A program made the translations under genes and the position numbers. The notes under the pieces were generated by a model. It made no database searches. It saw only the letters and a list, made by a program, of their open reading frames with translations, and was not told where the DNA came from. From Xestospongia muta (Eukaryota; Porifera; Demospongiae; Haplosclerida; Petrosiidae): DNA of 64,000 bases. The stretch's first letter is position 1. Each line of letters starts with the position of its first letter. Where the stretch lies: assembly GCA_963693285.1 (NCBI GenBank), contig OY848917.1, positions 21,024,245 to 21,088,244 on the forward strand, read 5' to 3'. This document shows, piece by piece, positions 60,300-64,000 of this stretch.

Positions 60300-60775
60300 C
60301 TTTAGTGTGTGTATGGTTATAGCCACTTCCTCCCTCTATAACACCAGTCAAACAAACACATTGTCTACATGACTACTTCATTCTTTGAAAACTCTAATTT
60401 TAGCCATTTCCTATTATTACAGTGTAATAAAGACACCTTTAGTGTGGAGTATGGCTATAGCCACTTCCTCCTTCTATAACACCAGTCAAACAAACACATT
60501 GTCTACATGACTACTTCATTCTTTGAAAACTCTAATTTTAGCCATTTCCTATTATTACAGTGTAATAAAGACACCTTTAGTGTGTGTATGGCTGTAGCCA
60601 CTTCCTCCTTCTATAACACCAGTCAAACAAACACATCGTCTACATGACTACTTCATTCTTTGAAAACTCTAATTTTAGCCATTTTCCTATTATTACAGTG
60701 TAATAAAGACACCTTTAGTGTGTGTATGCCTATAGCCACTTCCTCCTTCTATAACACCAGTCAAACAAACAGATT
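60300..60775. repeat. 138-bp tandem repeat, 3.5 copies
   Basis: The unit starting CTTTAGTGTG...ATAGCCACTTCCTCC recurs with starts at about 60300, 60437, 60577 and 60715. Copies are over 90 per cent alike by eye and contain CAGTCAAACAAACACATTG. No coding potential seen. Confidence 0.92.
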
Positions 60776-61089
60776 GTTTGCCTTTCTCTTCCATGTCCAC
60801 CCATAAACACCTCCTTTGCCATATGTACCATGACCAGGAAGATTGACTTAAAGATTAATAAAAGGATGATATTTATAGAATCATTAACTATTAGTGATTT
60901 CATGTAATCAATCTTGTATTACATCCATTCATCTATCTCTCTGTCTATTAACCATCCATCCAATTATTTATTTATTTTCCATGAATCATTTTTCTTTGTG
61001 ATACCTTTTCTCTCCTTGAAATCATGATGCCTTCATCTCAAAATACCTCTCTGACAGGAAGGATGAAAATTGATATCTTCAATGAAATC

Positions 61090-61340
61090 TTTCATTTTGT
61101 ATCAACCTGGACCAAACAGTTGATTCTGTCTCAATGCATAAATAGATCAATACTACCACATAACAGAAACTACATAAATAGAGGGGATTTAACAAATCAT
61201 AGAATTATTGTACTATTCATGGTCTATCTCATCAAGGTTGGCTATGTTAGATGAGCTCAGAGCATTAATTACTGAACTGGCTTCATTAGATTCAGAATCT
61301 ATTTACAAATGCACAAGATTTTTAAAATTTAATGTTTTGC
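61090..61340 (+). pseudogene. Possible decayed coding fragment, unidentified
   Basis: One frame reads STWTKQLILSQCINRSILPH then NRNYINRGDLTNHRIIVLF and KVGYVR, stop. A second frame picks up at about 61247 with LDELRALITELASLDSESI. The continuous helical character across the frame change suggests a former protein-coding exon. No family assigned. Confidence 0.25.
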
Positions 61341-61441
61341 TTATTAAGAAATACATGTATGTAGTATCAAACAATACCATAATAATTACCAGTAGTCTTT
61401 TTTGTTTCCATTGTTCTTTATATAACATGAGAAATGGATAG

Positions 61442-62200
61442 AAACCGAGACGATCTCTAATTATTGTAGTCAGTTTGGTCCTGTAAACTTCATTTTCAAA
61501 CTTCTTTCAATGAATGTTGTGTGCACCAAACCTAACAGCTTGTTTGATCAGAGTTTTACAATACATTATAAAATGTTGAAATAAACCAATGTAAAGTTCA
61601 ATTGTTCATTTGTATTGAAAAATCTGTTAAAATACTGTTTTGGGAGACTCTTGTTTTTTATGGCAACATTAATAGTAAAAAAAGTTTTAACAAGCAATAA
61701 AAACAGTAAAGATATTTAATAAAACTACATGGGGTTAGGCCAATTTCTTTAAAGTAAGTCTTTTGTGGTAAATCTAGAGAAAACGTTACCAAGGTACTCA
61801 TAAAGTGGGGGCTCTAGAATCTGTACAATGTCATACTAAAGCATCCATCATATGGACCTCCTTCTTATTCTCTGACTTGAATCAATTGTGCAATCATCAG
61901 ATGTCTGCTTGAAGTCATTACAAGTAGCTTCAGACAACCTCTTCAATACTGTCCCCCTCAACCATACATGCAACTATTTGATTTTGGCATGATAATTCCA
62001 CTCACACATGGTCACAATGCTGTCAAAGTGGTCGATCCATTCACCCAAGCTTTTCCAGCATACATTTTAGGAAGAACTAATGACTTATTCATCTCATGAC
62101 TTTAATGGACTGTTGTTGCATCTAAAAACGATCTAGCTTGCTACGTCAATTGTAACCCACTTCAGACCTGGCTCAAAAAGCCTATTCTTACTTTCTATGT
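61442..62200. other. Intergenic, nothing recognised
   Basis: No convincing exon or element. Short GC-richer stretches at 61800-62150 may be old coding or repeat remnants, without an open frame. Confidence 0.4.
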
Positions 62201-62260
62201 ATCTAGATAGATAGATAGATAAATGGATGGATGGATAGATGGATTGATGGATGTAATATA
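62200..62260. repeat. GATA/GATG microsatellite
   Basis: GATAGATAGATAAATGGATG-type repeat, then a TA run at about 62258-62272, directly before a copy of dispersed unit A. Confidence 0.95.
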
Positions 62261-62282
62261 TAGTATATATATTACTTTAATG

Positions 62283-62710
62283 TTTGGTAAAGTAACACAA
62301 TAACACTACAATAACCAAATTGCTTTTCTTTTGTTATTCATTTTGAACAATAACCTAAAGTATGCAATTAAACTATTAACTAGTTTTTTATTGAGTGTTA
62401 AAATAAACAGTCACACAATATTAACTCAGAATTACTATACATGTATAAAAGTAGTATGAGTGAAGGCAAGTGATCATAAATGAATAAAAGTAAAAATTCG
62501 TCTCAAATATACTGATCTATGTGCTAGGCAGTAATTCACATTACAGCTTGTAGTTCATGAAACTTTACAGTAGTATAGTGTTAATATTAGGGATGGATAG
62601 TACATATATACATACATACATACATACATACATAATGTGTGTGTGTGTATAGATATAATGTATGTATGTATATGTATATATGTATACACACACACACACA
62701 CACATATATA

Positions 62711-62740
<30 letters not shown>
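62283..62740 (+). repeat. Dispersed repeat unit A, third copy, with CATA/TG/TA tracts
   Basis: Unit A from GGTAAAGTAACACAATAAC to GGGATGGATAGTACAT, then (CATA)n, (TG)n, (TATG)n, (CA)n and (TA)n to 62740. Minus ORFs across it are microsatellite shadows. Confidence 0.9.
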
Positions 62741-62742
<2 letters not shown>

Positions 62743-62748
62743 TATTTA

Positions 62749-63120
62749 TTGTTTGGTAAGGTAACACAATAAAACTACAATAACCAAATTGCTTTCTTTT
62801 GTTATTCATTTGAACAATAACCTAAAGTATGCAATTAAACTATTAATTAGTTTTTTATTGAGTGTTCAAATAAACAGTCACACAATATTAACTCAGAATT
62901 ACTATACTTGTATAAAAGTAATATGAATGAAGGCAAGTGATCATAAATGAATAAAAGTAAAAATTTGTCTCAAATATACTGATCTATGTGCTAGCAGTAA
63001 TTCACATTACAGCTTGTTGTTCATGAAACTTTACAGTAGTATAGTGTTAATATTAGGGATGGATAGTACATACATACATACATACATACGTACGTATGTA
63101 CGTACGTACATACATACACA
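62749..63120 (+). repeat. Dispersed repeat unit A, fourth copy
   Basis: Same limits as the other copies: TTGTTTGGTAAGGTAACACA to GGGATGGATAGTACATAC, then CATA with an inverted CGTACGTATGTACGTACG stretch at 63088-63107. Confidence 0.9.
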
Positions 63121-63126
63121 CACTAT

Positions 63127-63447
63127 GTAAGTTAGCAGTAAAGGAGATCAGAGAGAGATTGAAAAGATGGATAGGTTGACAGGAATGATAGATGGATAGT
63201 TTGATAGACAGAGATGGATTTACATTTTTCTTATGACAGAGAAATGAAAGTAGTGAAGTGAAGAGGGAATAGAATAGACAAAAGTATGACATAAGTATTA
63301 ACAACATTCTATTCAATAGTTTGTTGAAGCATTGTATAATACGTAGTGTATATAGTAAATACATTCTTCATAGGCCACTGACTGAGAGTGCGGAATTGAT
63401 ATGTATTTAGTTGGTGATAGGATATTGTGTAAGACCACAAAAGTGGT
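63127..63447 (+). repeat. Dispersed repeat unit B, 5'-truncated copy
   Basis: Begins at GTTAGCAGTAAAGG, about 140 bp into unit B, and runs to AGTGG. At 63447 it switches directly to the last bases of unit A (TAATATTAGAGATGGATAG), a recombination-type junction. Confidence 0.88.
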
Positions 63448-63465
63448 AATATTAGAGATGGATAG

Positions 63466-63755
63466 TACATACATATATACATACATACATACATACATAC
63501 ATGCATGCATACATACATACAACATACATACATACATACATACATACATACATACATACATACAACATACATACAACATACATACATACATACATACATA
63601 CATACATACATACATACATACATACATACATACATACATACATACATACATACATTCATACATACATACATACATACATACATACATACATACATACATA
63701 CATACATACATACATACATACATTAGATACATACATACATACATACATACATACA

Positions 63756-63786
<31 letters not shown>
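63466..63786. repeat. Long CATA microsatellite, about 320 bp
   Basis: Roughly 80 copies of CATA with a few interruptions (CATGCATG, ACAACATA, ATTCATA, TTAGATA). All frames on both strands stay open because the tetramer avoids stops; the resulting Tyr/Ile/His/Thr and Met/Tyr/Val/Cys proteins are artefacts. Confidence 0.97.
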
Positions 63787-63791
<5 letters not shown>

Positions 63792-64000
63792 TGAAAAAGA
63801 GCTTATTTAGTGTACAAAAATAAAGAAACCACATAAAAAGGAATCTAGAGTGATTACTAGAAGTATGTTAATACTTGCTCCAATGATCAATGTTATATTG
63901 TCCAGTACCTAGTGAACTCTAATAAAGAAAGTTAGCAGTAAAGGAGATCAGAGAGAGATTGAAAAGATGAATAGGTTTACAGGAATGATAGATGGATAGT
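63792..64000 (+). repeat. Dispersed repeat unit B, cut by window end
   Basis: Starts GAAAAAGAGCTTATTTAGTG and parallels 59071-59290 up to the last base of the window. Confidence 0.9.

Noticed and set aside
63309..63834. Six overlapping ORFs of 67-173 codons
   Set aside because: All are CATA/TATG microsatellite read-through.
1..64000. tRNA, rRNA or snRNA genes
   Set aside because: No cloverleaf-type A and B boxes or conserved RNA motifs noticed on either strand; a covariance-model scan could not be run.

Overview
The window is AT-rich metazoan-type genomic DNA with GT-AG introns. It shows no bacterial operons, ribosome binding sites or RNA genes. Decayed gene fragments near the right end (a C2-type zinc-finger-like module, a RecQ-like helicase P-loop, a retroelement-type ORF) and abundant CATA/GATA microsatellites remind me of a demosponge genome. 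That assignment is from memory of sequence style and is only moderately confident.

Layout. About 54.3 kb of the 64 kb belongs to one minus-strand gene for an intracellular ankyrin-repeat protein. It starts with exon 1 (MDKEES, 54278-54295), then an N-terminal capping ankyrin exon (52020-52112), then alternating 99-bp phase-0 ankyrin exons A and B: six A and five B. The gene runs off the left edge, because the last exon, A6 at 17708-17806, ends in a splice donor. All recognised exons are open, in phase 0 and at most a few residues different from each other. Large segmental duplications built the array.

The notable part is what fills the introns. Every A-to-B intron, and only those, is packed with tandem repeat units of about 656 bp (type I) or 624 bp (type II). 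B-to-A introns and the cap-to-A intron have none. Each unit carries, on the gene's strand, the pattern AATAG|NNN|GTAAGT: a 3' splice site, exactly three bases, and a consensus 5' splice site. I count 64 intact sites. The surrounding repeat is nearly constant, but the three bases are hypervariable: TCG, TTG, CGG, GAG, TGG, TTT, GTG, AAG and CGA, encoding Ser, Leu, Arg, Glu, Trp, Phe, Val and Lys, never a stop. The simplest reading is arrays of single-codon micro-exons, in phase with the ankyrin exons, that would insert one selectable residue at the tip of the A/B ankyrin beta-hairpin. With one choice per array, the six arrays give 4 x 4 x 2 x 3 x 5 x 7 = 3360 protein variants from the in-window sites alone. 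The splice-site architecture and the variability are seen directly; use of the micro-exons and mutual exclusivity are inference.

Right end (54.3-64 kb). This is a repeat-rich intergenic region. It holds the ankyrin gene's promoter side, two opposed gene relics (54575-55009), a 2.2-kb element bounded by 29-bp terminal inverted repeats (55369-57551) that carries a short spliced gene start with CRE/ETS-like promoter sites, a frameshifted retroelement-type ORF (57802-58590), a 138-bp tandem repeat (60300-60775), and several copies of a dispersed repeat joined to CATA and TA microsatellites. No intact gene was found there.
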